This document shows positions 11,195 through 21,242 of a stretch of 64,000 nt of DNA, in pieces. The stretch's first letter is position 1, and every line of letters begins with the position of its first letter. Origin of the DNA: Micrasema longulum (lineage: Eukaryota > Arthropoda > Insecta > Trichoptera > Brachycentridae); the NCBI GenBank assembly GCA_022494885.1, contig JAGVSM010004562.1, positions 397,590-461,589 of the forward strand, written 5' to 3'. Below the pieces are notes generated by a model. It ran no database searches. It was not told the DNA's origin and was given only the letters and a program-made list of their open reading frames with translations. Made by a program: the position numbers and the translations under genes.

Positions 11195-11842
11195 TTATTA
11201 ACGTATTACAACAGAGATGAAGAACATTTAAGACAAGGTAATATAGAAGTCTAGGCATCTACAGGGCTTATGACCTGTCATTGGCCGGTTTAAGTGGCCA
11301 CTTTACACACTGTGGAACATTCACTATTCTGTCCATATTTTAACATCTGCATTCCTACAATTCTTGAATGTGTTCATGTTTGTGAAGTTAAAAGGCTGAA
11401 ACCTTTATTTACGCGGGTGAGATTCATCTAGTTATTTACAGCTTTTAAGAAATGGTCTGAAAATAAAACATCTGATGAATTATTTCACCTACATACTAGG
11501 CAACGCCCAAAATTTTTTTTTTTCAGTTTCAATACTTCTTCATGGACCAGGTGTATTTGTCAACAATGTTCTTCATCTCTTTTTTTATTTTGTTTTTTTT
11601 ATAGAAAACTACTAGAATTCTTTTTATTCAATCAAATTCAGTTTCGTTTTTCTAACACAAATTTAAATTTTATGACTATTTTCTAAATGTCGGAAATGAT
11701 TTGTGCTGGACAAATGGAAACCGAGTTGTGGTAGAGTGGGATTTGAACCTGAGACCTTTGGTCCGTGAGTCCACAATACTACCAAGTGACCACAACTCGG
11801 TATATATGATATATATTTCTCTGTTGTAATATGTTAATATTA
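11195..11842 (+). mobile_element. DNA-transposon-like repeat E, copy 1, both ends present
   Basis: The left end (TTATTAACGTATTACAACAG at 11195) and right end (11818-11842, CTCTGTTGTAATATGTTAAT) are inverted copies of each other over about 20-25 bp with one or two mismatches, i.e. terminal inverted repeats. The interior contains the segment shared by copies 2-4 (GGGCTTATGACCTGTCATTG, then a GTGGCCACTTTACACACTGT segment). There is no transposase frame, so it is a non-autonomous element. A tRNA-like sequence (11719-11801) lies near its right end. Confidence 0.65.
11719..11801 (-). repeat. tRNA-like sequence (family F, copy 1)
   Basis: On the minus strand GTTGTGG at the 5' side pairs with CCACAAC at the 3' side as a seven-pair acceptor stem, extended outward by ACCGA/TCGGT. 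An A-box-like TGGTCACTTGG and a perfect B box GGTTCAAATCC are present. The anticodon arm does not fold well and there is no CCA, so this is a tRNA-derived repeat or pseudogene rather than a working tRNA. A sister copy lies at 20379-20455. Confidence 0.55.
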
Positions 11843-11844
11843 AC

Positions 11845-14180
11845 AGCTCTCCAGTGAGTTGAATCCAGTCCTTGTGTACATAAGCAATTGTTGAGTTTTC
11901 TCCAAAACAAAGGAATTAAGTAGCCCTGATAAATATTTTATCATATCCAGCACTCTTAATTCTGACTACGTGGCAAATATTTATGAATTAAATTGGTAAC
12001 AATCACCATTTTGCAAACATAAATTATTACTTTGTAGAAAATCGAAAGGAAATAAAATGGCATGTTCATCTTTTTCTTTCTTTGAAAAGAACAAGAAAAG
12101 AAATCAACCATTGAAATACCACCAAAATAAAATCCAGGTTTTTGTTTACAAAACCACAGAATCAAACATGGCAACACCCAAACTGAATTCTAGGTTTGGT
12201 TGAACATTTCGACTGGGATTTTCTTGGCAGATTGATTGTACATGGAAATGTTCCAAATCTTTTCTCTTTGGATTTACTGTGAAACTGTTTTATTTTTAAA
12301 ACGCTTAAATTTTGCACGTTTTATTTTCTTATTTGAGCATAACAATTTCCCCAAGTTCAAACAGCAGTGCGTAGGGCATTGCGTCGTTACTAAAACTGCT
12401 ACGTATCTTATTGAATTGAGTCTTTTTTTTAAAGGAAAAAAAAATTCGCGTTCTTATGATAATAATAATAATAATAATAATAATTATGGTTTATTAACGA
12501 AAATAATAGTTTATTTATCTACTTTTTACATATTTAGGTAATAGATTTCTCTGGATCATGTCTAGTCTGCCTAACTAGGTACAACCTGTTTTAACTAGAT
12601 GCAACTGTTAAAGCAGACATTTATATGCAAAATGTACAATAACAATACAACCGACTGCTTAATTTATTAAACAGTTATACAATATTAATTTATTAGAATA
12701 CAATTTTAACAATACAATAACAATACCATACAATTATTATTTAAGAATGTTTTTGAGTATTTTTTTTGATTTTTCGCTACCTAAACCCATTAACCATTTT
12801 TGAAAAAAAAAATATTGAATTGAATCCGAGTCACGGTTTTGCAATGTTCGGGTAACAAATGGAATATTTTGGGGAACAGAAACCTGAAATTTCTTTGCCC
12901 GAATTCAGTGTTTGTGTTAGACCGCATTACCCATCCTCTAGTTTGGCTTCTGGTAGTTTGGGGGTGTTCCTTTTGGGATATTTCGAGACACTAGCCACGA
13001 GACACAACCCGATATGAGATTGGTCTAAGATTCAGACACATTCCAGTGTCAAGAAATAATTAAGGTGAAAAAAAAACTTTTTTTAAAAAATCATTGAAAT
13101 ACAAGACTAGATGCAGCTGTAAACACCCGTCTTCCATTCAAACTAAGTTCCGGAACAGCGTAAAACAACAGCGTAAAAAGGCGCGACATACAGGTTTAAT
13201 ATCACAGTAAACTGGCATAAAAAAGAATACAATCAATATTTGTACTATCTTCTTAGTAAGAACTGAATGTTTTATGTAAGTATATATAGTTTAAACAGAT
13301 TTTTTTTCCCGAAAAAAATAATTAATCTAGTCAAAGATAAAATAAATGACTTAAAATCATTTATCGTTCATCTAGACTCGGGCAAAGACACTTATTTTTC
13401 ATAGCTTTATAACGATTAAATGCATTTCATAAGGACAATATGATACCGATTAATTATTTGAATCAGTTTCGATAGAAATACTTGTTGAAATTATTGATTA
13501 AAAAAGCAAATTTAAATAGCGTTTTTTCTAAATAAATACTTTTATTATAGATTTCTTAGTTTTAGCGATATCCAAATTGTGTTTTTATATTAACACTTAT
13601 TTTTTTACTTTTTGATATCGTATTTTTCCAGTAGACTTTATTTAAATTTAAAATAAAATGTATGCCCACACACGGGATTTTTTAAAATTTAATTTAATAG
13701 TTTTTTTTATTCTCAACTCTTCCCTCAACCCTACTGTAAAATGCAAAAAATTACTTTTACAAAGTAAAAAAAAATTTCTTGAAAGTTAACTTGGTAGTCA
13801 GATGGCAGAAGGGACCATCTGTAATTTTCAAAAATATTCAGGAGAGCTGAAATAAATTCTCAATTTCATGACTTTAATCCACAAACTAAAATATTTTCGA
13901 GTTACTTTTCAATGATAAAAAACCATTCTCAATGATGCTGTTTTTTTATTTAATGTGTATTTACTGAAATATTAATAAAAAATTTTGAAAACTTAAACAC
14001 AGAAAAAAATACAGATGCTCTCTTCTGCCATTTGACTACCTTTATTTTTTTAAATTTAAGATTTATAAATTATATTGTAAATTAAAGTCATAAAAAAATA
14101 CGAATATGTAAAAGTGATTGGCACAACTAAGGCTTGTACCATAAATTTTGGAAAAATTAAAATTAACAAAACAAGAAAAT
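11845..14180. other. AT-rich intergenic DNA with an (AAT)n tract
   Basis: Contains a trinucleotide microsatellite at 12459-12485. A segment at 12985-13015 (ACTAGCCACGAGACACAACC) weakly resembles the minus-strand head of tRNA-like family F. Open frames at 11956-12177 and 12236-12541 look like chance. Nothing else recognised. Confidence 0.5.
12459..12485. repeat. (AAT)n microsatellite
   Basis: About nine AAT/ATA trinucleotides in a row. Confidence 0.9.
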
Positions 14181-14720
14181 CGGTTCAGTTTTGAAGTGCG
14201 GAATACGGTACAGCGAAACGTCGATTTTAGTTACTAGTCCAGCGTGCATTTGTTCTTTTTGCGCAGTATCGAGGAGTCATTTGCGAGAGAGTGTCAGAAA
14301 AACAACAATCATATCCCTATTTATTTGAGTCTGGCACCGCATATCCTCCCAACATGATTCCATAAGCAGAACTTTTATTTAATGACCATTTTGAGTCAAA
14401 CTTACGAAACTGAACACAGTACGCATCTGTTTAATATCTCCATTTCTGCATTCCTGTTCAAGTATTTGCAAAGTTTTACACTCGACCGTTGGATACTGTT
14501 GCCTGGACCGCATCTTGCGAGAGATCTGTGGGGAAACTTCTTCCCCGACCTGCCCGAGGGACTTTAAAACGAATGGCGGCCATTAGTCCTCGTCTTTTGA
14601 CCGGCACTGTATCTAAAACATGGCGAAGGAAACTAAATGTCTTGAAGTGTAATTTCAAAGTAAAATATGTGTTTGGGAAGCAGTTTTGAGCGTGCAGATC
14701 GTGTTTTAAGGGGAACAAAT
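14181..14720. other. GC-richer single-copy intergenic island
   Basis: Clearly less AT-rich than its flanks. Three overlapping frames (14382-14567 plus, 14476-14718 minus, 14489-14689 plus) reflect the composition and resemble nothing known. Candidate conserved noncoding DNA; function not visible. Confidence 0.3.
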
Positions 14721-14970
14721 TTTATTATAATATGCATATAATTATGTATTTACTAGTTTTTACTCGCGGCTTCACTCACGTGGTATTAGAGAGAAATTAC
14801 TCATGGTATATAATAAGTAGTAATTAAATGTTGTTTATCAATAAGAGTTGACGTTTTTCAATAAGGATTTTTCTGGTGGAATGACATATTTTATCGGAAT
14901 TGAAAGTAGCATGTTCTCCCAACTTTTGCTTTGAATGAAACGCAATAAACCGTTAATTTATTTTATTCAT

Positions 14971-16326
14971 TTATTTATTTAATCCAATATAAAATACAAA
15001 TACATAGTCAACAAAAATGTTTATACAATAGGTATGTACATTCAATAAATATTTTTTTTTTATGGATATAGCCACTCCACTGGCCCACAGGCACGTTTCG
15101 CTAATTGTATGGCCTATTTTTACAGTTTGGTTTCTTTTGAAAATAAAACTTTCGAACCAATTTAGACATACACCTTTTATTCCATATGCTTGTAATTTCT
15201 TAACCAAAAGTATTTGTGACACTGAGTCAAAGGCTTTAGCAAGGTCAAGGAATACTGCTAAGGTTTTTTCATTTTGGTCTACGTTTTGATCAATGTATTC
15301 AGTTATGTCTAATATGGCATCCTGCGTTCCTATTCCTTTACGAAATCCGTATTGATTTGTTGAAAGCAGATTATTTTCACTAAGGTATTTAGTAAGTTGA
15401 GTGTTAACAAATTTTTCCAGAACTTTACTGAGAATGTTTAGAAGAGATATTGGTATATAATTATTTAGTTCTGTTTTTTTACCTTCTTTGAAAATTGGTA
15501 TCACACAAGTTTCCTTCAGCTGGATTGGGAATTCACCTGTTTTTATACTTTGATTAAATACGTGGCAGATTGATATAGCTATCTCTTCATACAAAATCTT
15601 TAAAAATTTAGCATCTATACCAATAGGTCCTTTTAAGCAGTCAGTTTTTAGGGTTTTTTAGGTTTTTTAAATTTTTTCTACTGTAATTTTTTTTATTGTA
15701 AACATTTCTTGAGAGTTAAATTCAATATTTTCAGTGTTTTCTAGTTCCCACTCTTTTTTACTCAATTTGTTAAGTATTTTACCAGCCAGTTTTTTTCCTA
15801 TGGTAGAAAAATGTTTGTTGAGTGCATTTGCAATTTCTTGTTTATTTGCGAATGTCCTATCACTTTCAACTATGCTCGGTATTAGTGTTTGGTTTTTGTT
15901 TGACGTATTGTTTATTTCTTTAATGACCTTCCATATAGTTTTGGTATCATAACTGCTTTCTTTTATTTTGTTGGCGTAATATTTTTATTTTACTTTTTTT
16001 ATAGTTCTGGTACACGTATTTCTATATTTTTTATAATAACGGAGAAGAGAATCATTGTTTGGGTGTTTTTTAGTTAAAATATGTGGGTGATCACGTTTTT
16101 TTATACATTTCACTAAATTGTCTGAGATCCAAGGGGTAATCTTTTTTTGTTTGTGAGTAATTTTTAATGTATCAGAATTTTCATTTATCTGTGTGTTGAG
16201 GATGTCCACAAAGTTTTGCATGGCTTCACTTGCATTTTCTTGACTTAGGATCTTGAATAATCTATGGTGACTTTCTTCTTCATCAGCCTTTTTCTCTTCA
16301 CAGCTGAATAAAGACAACATCTCCAT
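14971..16326 (-). pseudogene. CR1/Jockey-type non-LTR retrotransposon reverse transcriptase, broken
   Basis: Two minus-strand frames belong to one element. The upstream frame (16326-15985) contains the linker between endonuclease and RT, including TPWISDNLVKCIKKRD. The downstream frame (about 15650-14971, first ATG at 15594) contains the RT fingers and palm start: KGPIGIDAKFLKILYEE, VIPIFKEGKK, NNYIPISLLNILSKVLEKF, NQYGFRKGIGTQDAI, and RT motif A as AVFLDLAKAFDSV. Stops and frameshifts interrupt 15650-15985. The frame degenerates just before where the QGS and catalytic YADD boxes should be, so the 3' half is missing. It is a dead copy. Clade assignment rests on the motif wording, not on a tree. 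Confidence 0.85.
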
Positions 16327-16720
16327 TCCTTCCTATCACCCGCTTTCATCATTTATCCTTCGGGGAGCCTGTAACCGCTAGAAGACTCGTCCCCAGGTGG
16401 TAGATAGGGGAATGTTCGGCAGATATGCAGGGTAGGAGAAAAATAAAATACCTCCCGTGAACGAAACAGGCATTAGCGTCTTACCCGGAGTGGGCGGCTA
16501 CAAACAGCGTCTGCTCTCTATGTTAAGGGTGTCTGAATCCAAACTCACCAACACGTCTTGCAAGCGTGGTGTTTTAATGCCAAAATCCTCTAAACAAAAT
16601 GAAATGAGCTCAAATTTTAAAACTAGATTATCCCAGATAACTAGAACATTCAGAATCTCATGCCGTGTCAACGTTCAGCCCCAAGGTAAAAAAAAGAAAT
16701 CAAGTCGAACGGTTTACATT
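16327..16720 (+). other. GC-richer segment abutting the RT remnant; possible LINE-derived end
   Basis: Starts at the end of the RT remnant and has a quite different composition. A plus-strand frame beginning at a GTG at 16457 runs 90 codons to 16729 (with ETGISVLPGVGGYKQRLLSM near its start) without resemblance I can name. It could be the 5' or 3' region of another non-LTR element or an unrelated insertion. Confidence 0.35.
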
Positions 16721-16784
16721 TATTATTAATATTTAAAGCATTAACTTTGAAGTAAAATGTTTTACTAAATGTTATTATTTTTTT

Positions 16785-17105
16785 GTATATAACCACGTAT
16801 CGACTTTTCTAAGTCTACCAGTTTCGAGACGTACCCATCTTCTCGTCAGGACACCAAATAAACCAACATGCAAAACCCACTATACACCTACACCATAGTT
16901 GTTGCAAAAAAATATAAAACCAACACGACATGCATTTTAATAAGCACATGCCCTGATTAGGACAAACATGCGCTGGTTAGGTTATGAATGAGAGAAATAG
17001 TTAAAAAAAGTAGGAAGGGATAGAGGGAGGGGCGTGAGTTTAATAGGTATAGGGTACCATTACAATGAAACATCATATAATGGGATATATTCAAAGGTTA
17101 TCGAA
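16785..17105 (-). repeat. Repeat family A, copy 3 (best preserved)
   Basis: The longest continuous A copy. From left to right: hammerhead region, ACCAACATGCAAAACCC, CCTACACCATAGTTGTTGC, ACATGCCCTGATTAGG, a purine-rich AGGGATAGAGGGAGGGG stretch, and a tail with TTTAATAGG and ATAATGGGATATATTCAAAGG that matches copy 1. No coding frame. Confidence 0.65.
16808..16856 (-). ncRNA. Hammerhead ribozyme motif, core intact (copy A3)
   Basis: Minus-strand order is GTGTC (stem I), CTGACGA, stem II (GAAGATG / CGTCTC, one bulged A and one G-U pair, GGTA loop), GAAA, CTGG (stem III/loop), TA, GACTT (stem I, three to four pairs). All invariant core bases are as in type-I hammerheads, with GUA as the cleavage triplet. 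This is the copy most likely to self-cleave. Stem III is too short to be stable alone, as in other minimal hammerheads, so activity may need dimerisation. Confidence 0.65.
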
Positions 17106-17679
17106 AATTATTATACGGTATATTGAAAAAAAAAATTTTTTTTTAAACATTTAACTATTACTTTTGATCAAACAACCCAGCCTAAGGAATCAAAATATTT
17201 AACTGTTGACAAATTTTAAAAATGTGTTTATATATTTTTTTTTCAATCGTGTTTTTTTTTTAGCTAAAAGAGGCGTTTTAAAATGTTTAAATCGTATGAT
17301 TTTTTTAGTCATTATCAGATATAAAACAAAATATGTGTATATGTTTTTTCAATTTGTTTAGAACATTACGAACGAAGCTCAAATTTCTTACCACGATGCC
17401 AAGATGCAAGTATAATGCAAATTTAATTACTTTATGTTATAAAAAAACTGTTAATGTTCTGTTTAATGTTATGTTGGTAATATTATTGTGTGTGACGTGC
17501 GTTTGTGTGAAGTTTAATTACATTTAACAGAAATACAACAGCATCCGTTTTAAGATTCTACACAATGGAATTGTGGTGAAGTGCCCAAATTTCGACACCA
17601 AATCTTAGCAAGAACTTATTACAACACCACACGCGACAAATTTAATGTTATAACTCTAAAGTAAGTATAAAAGGCTGAG
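17106..17679. other. AT-rich intergenic DNA, nothing recognised
   Basis: Homopolymer-rich. The plus frame 17333-17527 shows no resemblance to known proteins. Confidence 0.45.
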
Positions 17680-17960
17680 TTTTGAATGTCACCCATGGTT
17701 GATTTACGACCTTTCATAATTTTCGGTAGCTAAGTGGAAACACGTCAGAGGGTTTTGAGCCCCTAGCCGCAGGTGTCAAGTTAAAATGAAGTCTCGAGCC
17801 CATAAAATATTTTTGGCACTTGGTAAAGAGCGTTAACCCGAGGGAGGTTTTGTTATAATGCGCTAACAATCGCTCAGGCAAATTCTATGCATTCGCTTAA
17901 TTTGCTTCGACTCGTCGTTACATTTAACGACTTAAGGCTATAAATTAATGATTCAGAGTT
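17680..17960. other. GC-richer single-copy island, candidate cis-regulatory DNA
   Basis: Unique in the window, mixed composition, no coding frame. Contains short homeodomain-like TTAAT cores and an AGGTGT core, which are common by chance. The regulatory reading is inference. Confidence 0.3.
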
Positions 17961-18399
17961 AAGAAACGGATGCAGCATCTGTTGAAAACTACTGGAATTT
18001 TCTTCGTAATATTTTAAAACTTTACTCCATTGTTTGTTTACAAACTAACCCAAAAAAAATTATCCAACCAACTAAGTGGTGTATGACGTACATTTGCAGA
18101 ATTTCTGGGAAACGTTTTTTTTTTAATTTCAGGAAGAAATAAATACATATTTGTATGGTTCTGTGGAAATATTGCTGACTAATGGATTAGAGGTTAAGAA
18201 TTTAGTTCCAGCTCTAACATTATTTGATTTCCATTTTCTAGCACATTTATTGAATTATTTGTTAGAGGTGAAAGTATTTTGATCAATAAGAAAAGAAAAC
18301 GAATAAAAAAAATGAGAAGAGAAAAATTATTTTAAGTTATGTTTGATAATAAAATACAGTTACACTTGAAAAAATAACGGCACAATTATTAAATGATTG

Positions 18400-18530
18400 T
18401 TTGTGTCCGGACGGATGAAAAATATAGTTTTGTGTGTGAAATAAAACCAGAATCCTTGACAAAAGTTTTCGACATTGGCTACTCTCAGGTAAAAATTCTG
18501 AAAAAAGAAATCGATTGGAGAAATATCCGC
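18400..18530 (+). repeat. Repeat family G, copy 2
   Basis: Landmarks GAAAAATATAGTTTTGTG, GAAATAAAACCAGAATCC and TACTCTCAGGTAAAAATTCTG match copies 1 and 3. It runs directly into SINE C copy 3, the same order as at 8521-8940. Confidence 0.6.
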
Positions 18531-18790
18531 CTCGTTGGGAAGTGTTGAGCATGTTTGCCAATCATGCTTGAGGTCCTGGGTTCGACTATTGGGACGTTGA
18601 ACCTGAAATATTAGTTAATAAGGTGGTTTTACATTACAATATTCCACTGTCCCTTGATTGGCTACTGAAACGTAAGACTGATCACCTTACCTTTATAGAA
18701 CGCATGCTCAAGATACATTGTATTTTTTTAAATGCAGTGCTCTATGCACCATAAAACGTGGGTAAGGGTTTTGTGATGATGATATTATTG
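18531..18790 (+). repeat. tRNA-derived SINE-like family C, copy 3
   Basis: The tRNA-like head is readable in plus orientation. A B box (GGGTTCGACTATTGGG) follows GAGGTCCT. The body has ATATTCCACTGTCCC, GTAAGACTGATCACCTTACC and CTATGCACC, and the tail is GTGATGATGATATTATT. Confidence 0.7.
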
Positions 18791-19267
18791 AACCTTTCTG
18801 AAACCAAGCATTAAAAATATCCGCGAGATTCGAAGGGGGGTACCAGGAATACCTCCGGAGCCAAAATACCATATTAAGTACTAAAAAAAATATGTCATTT
18901 TTAATGTCATGGTAGTACTAATAAAACTGTTTCTTAATATTTGGAATTTTCTGCGAAAATCATGTATTCAAAAAAATGATGTTGAAAAAGGATGCTTTAT
19001 AATATTGTGGTCTTCTCACCGCAATACGTTGAATAACACTGATTTAATGTCAGGCTATCTGTAAGCAGGGACCTACAGGGAGAGTTAGGAGGGGGAATGC
19101 ATGTTTAATGTAAAGCACAGAATACGAATTATTGTGGTTATGTTATAGCAAAGAAGCACACGTGCAAACTGATTAACGTATCAAAGATAATTAAATTACA
19201 CAGCGAATGAATTGTAATTTTTGCTGTTTGCACGGAGGAAAAACAAAGACAACTCTAATATATTTTT
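18791..19267. other. Intergenic DNA, nothing recognised
   Basis: No coding frame or repeat match seen. Confidence 0.45.
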
Positions 19268-19660
19268 ATTCTAAAAGTGATTGATTGAGTTAATCATGTA
19301 TGGGCCCGTTTTACACGTATCGAGCCAATCCACTAGGTCCGGTAAAATTAGGGTGAGCGGATTTTTATTATTTTTTTTTTTTGGTATTATTCATTTAAAT
19401 TCTACTCGCGGGTAATTTTTCGCTAAAAGAAATCGAATGGCGATTATTCGGCTTCATGATGTTATGATTTGTGTGTTTACTTGCTGATTGTTAAATTAAA
19501 TAAATAAAAAAATTATTATACATAAATCCGTCCTTTGTTATTGTTTGGTGCCGTGCCATGTTAAACGATAAACTAAGTTAGCGGATAGAAATTTGAGCTC
19601 TATTATTTATGTAAATTGGACACATTTTCGTCGGATAAAATTTATTGTTTAAAGCTTATT
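19268..19660 (+). repeat. Duplicated noncoding block, copy 1
   Basis: About 350-380 bp similar to 40610-40990 in the same orientation. The strongest part contains CATGTATGGGCCCGTTT, a CACGTAT/CATACGTAT variant, AATCCACTAGGTCCGGTAA and TTCTACTCGCGGG; a weaker match resumes at ATAGAAATTTGAGCTCTATT. No coding frame. Either a low-copy repeat or paired regulatory DNA. Confidence 0.6.
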
Positions 19661-20109
19661 CGGTATGGCAACGTCTAAACGCTGTGTATGAGGAAAAAAA
19701 CAGTTTAAATTTCTCGCTCACAACTTCAATGAAATTAATTTAAATGTCAAAACGTGTGAAAAAGTTACAAAGTTTTACTATTTTTTTGTATTTTTTTGCT
19801 CTAATTTGTAATTGAACGCCGCATTGTTTAAATGTCACACTGTAATATTTCGGCCCCTTAATTCAATATCATTAAATAAAAAATGTTTCTTGATTTATTG
19901 AATTACGCAATATACAAAATGTAATGTATGTCAAATTTAAGGTTATAAACACATCTATTCGGCTGTTAGATGTGCGCTCGTGAATGTGTAGCCATATAAA
20001 GATTTCAAGGAGTACGAAGTCCTTTTTTCTCATTTATGTATTTTTTTTCAATATTTCTCTGAAATGTTTTATATATATTTTACATAAAAAATAACTGACT
20101 ATTTTTTCT
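19661..20109. other. AT-rich intergenic DNA, nothing recognised
   Basis: No convincing frame or repeat. Confidence 0.45.
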
Positions 20110-20365
20110 TCATTCCATTTCCGGACCTAATGGTGCATAGGGTACAGCATTGGTACATCAATTGAAGCATATTTTGATCAATTTCGTAATTTGAAGGTAC
20201 AACGCTTCAGGTGCCAGCCAACGGACTGTAAAATAAAATAGTGTTAAAACACCGATTTAAAGAAATATTTCAAATCAACCATGTCGGAAATCGAACCCGA
20301 GACATCTTGCATGGCAGGCATAGCAAACGCGCTGACCCCTACACCAAGAGGCCGACCCATTATTA
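20110..20365 (-). repeat. tRNA-derived SINE-like family C, copy 4 (full length)
   Basis: The best C copy. Reading the minus strand, the tRNA-like head has an A-box-like CTTGGTGTAGGGG and a B box GGTTCGATTTCC, and is followed by the body ATATTTCTTTAAATCGGTG. The 3' end carries CTATGCACCATTAGGTCCG. RNA polymerase III promoter boxes and tRNA origin are typical of SINEs. Confidence 0.8.
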
Positions 20366-20460
20366 GGATATGGGAATCAGGTTGCGGTAGAGCGGGGAGC
20401 GAACCTCAGATCTTTAATCTGTGAGTCTGCAACACTAGCCGCGGGACCACAACACAATTA
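20366..20460 (-). repeat. tRNA-like sequence (family F, copy 2)
   Basis: Directly adjoins SINE C copy 4. On the minus strand GTTGTGG and CCGCAAC form a seven-pair acceptor stem with one G-U pair. A partial anticodon-arm stem CAGA/TCTG and a B box GGTTCGCTCCC follow. It shares the GACTCACRGA segment with copy 1. Probably a tRNA-derived repeat, not a functional tRNA. Confidence 0.55.
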
Positions 20461-21049
20461 AACTATCTATCTGTTTGTCTATTTAAATTTTTAAATTTTT
20501 AATTTGCATTTCGAAAAAAAAACTGACGGAAATGACTCAATAATGGAAACAATAATATGTTTTTTATTATTTTTATGGATTTTAATCGCTCGGAGCTTAT
20601 ATCGCTCCATTTTATGGTGTACATTATTTTTCTAGGGGGGATCTCCTAGTGTAAATCATTATGAAAAGAATTCGTCGTTATTCAAAAATATAATTTCAAT
20701 ATATTTTTAAATCATAGAGTAGGATTATGCAAAAAAAACAGTAATATGACCAAGGAAAAACTTTTAAAAAAAATATGCTACCTGGGGGACCAAAGATACT
20801 CTCTTTTACCCGGAAGAAATAACAGTGATTTTTATATGAGCGTGTTTTGTACAAACTGGTTCTTCTTGTATAAAATATAAAATAAATAAATGCACGATTG
20901 CTGTTTTAGCCGCTCTTTGTAAACTTCGGTGTAAAAAGTTAGGTCAAATAAATTCTCTGAAAACACGTTGTTCACAAAGTTTGAGCAACAAATACAATTT
21001 ATCTTTCATAATATGAATTGATTATTTTATTTTATTTTTGTTTCTAGAA
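20461..21049. other. AT-rich intergenic DNA, nothing recognised
   Basis: No frame or repeat supported. Confidence 0.45.
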
Positions 21050-21240
21050 CGGCAATCGCAGTTCGTCCCAGTTCTCGTGGAATGCTCCTAAAATGCAAAA
21101 ACTTTCATTGTAACACATAAATCTCAAGGCATTATTCTCAGACAAAACTGCCGTGTAACTTGAGAGGATTTAGTTTCACATAGTTTCCTTTTGCAGTGGT
21201 GCTCAAAACAATTCATCTGTCCTCAATTCAATTGTATTTA
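21050..21240. other. GC-richer single-copy segment
   Basis: Short island of mixed composition in AT-rich DNA, without coding potential. Candidate noncoding functional DNA on composition only. Confidence 0.25.
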
Positions 21241-21242
21241 AT

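Noticed and set aside
11719..11801. Functional tRNA gene
   Set aside because: The acceptor stem and B box are good, but the anticodon arm does not fold and a second diverged copy exists, so a tRNA-derived repeat is more likely.
14181..14720. Similarity of GGAATACGGTACAGC here to GGAATGCGGTACAGC near 41740
   Set aside because: The shared word is only about 15 bp and the flanks do not align convincingly.
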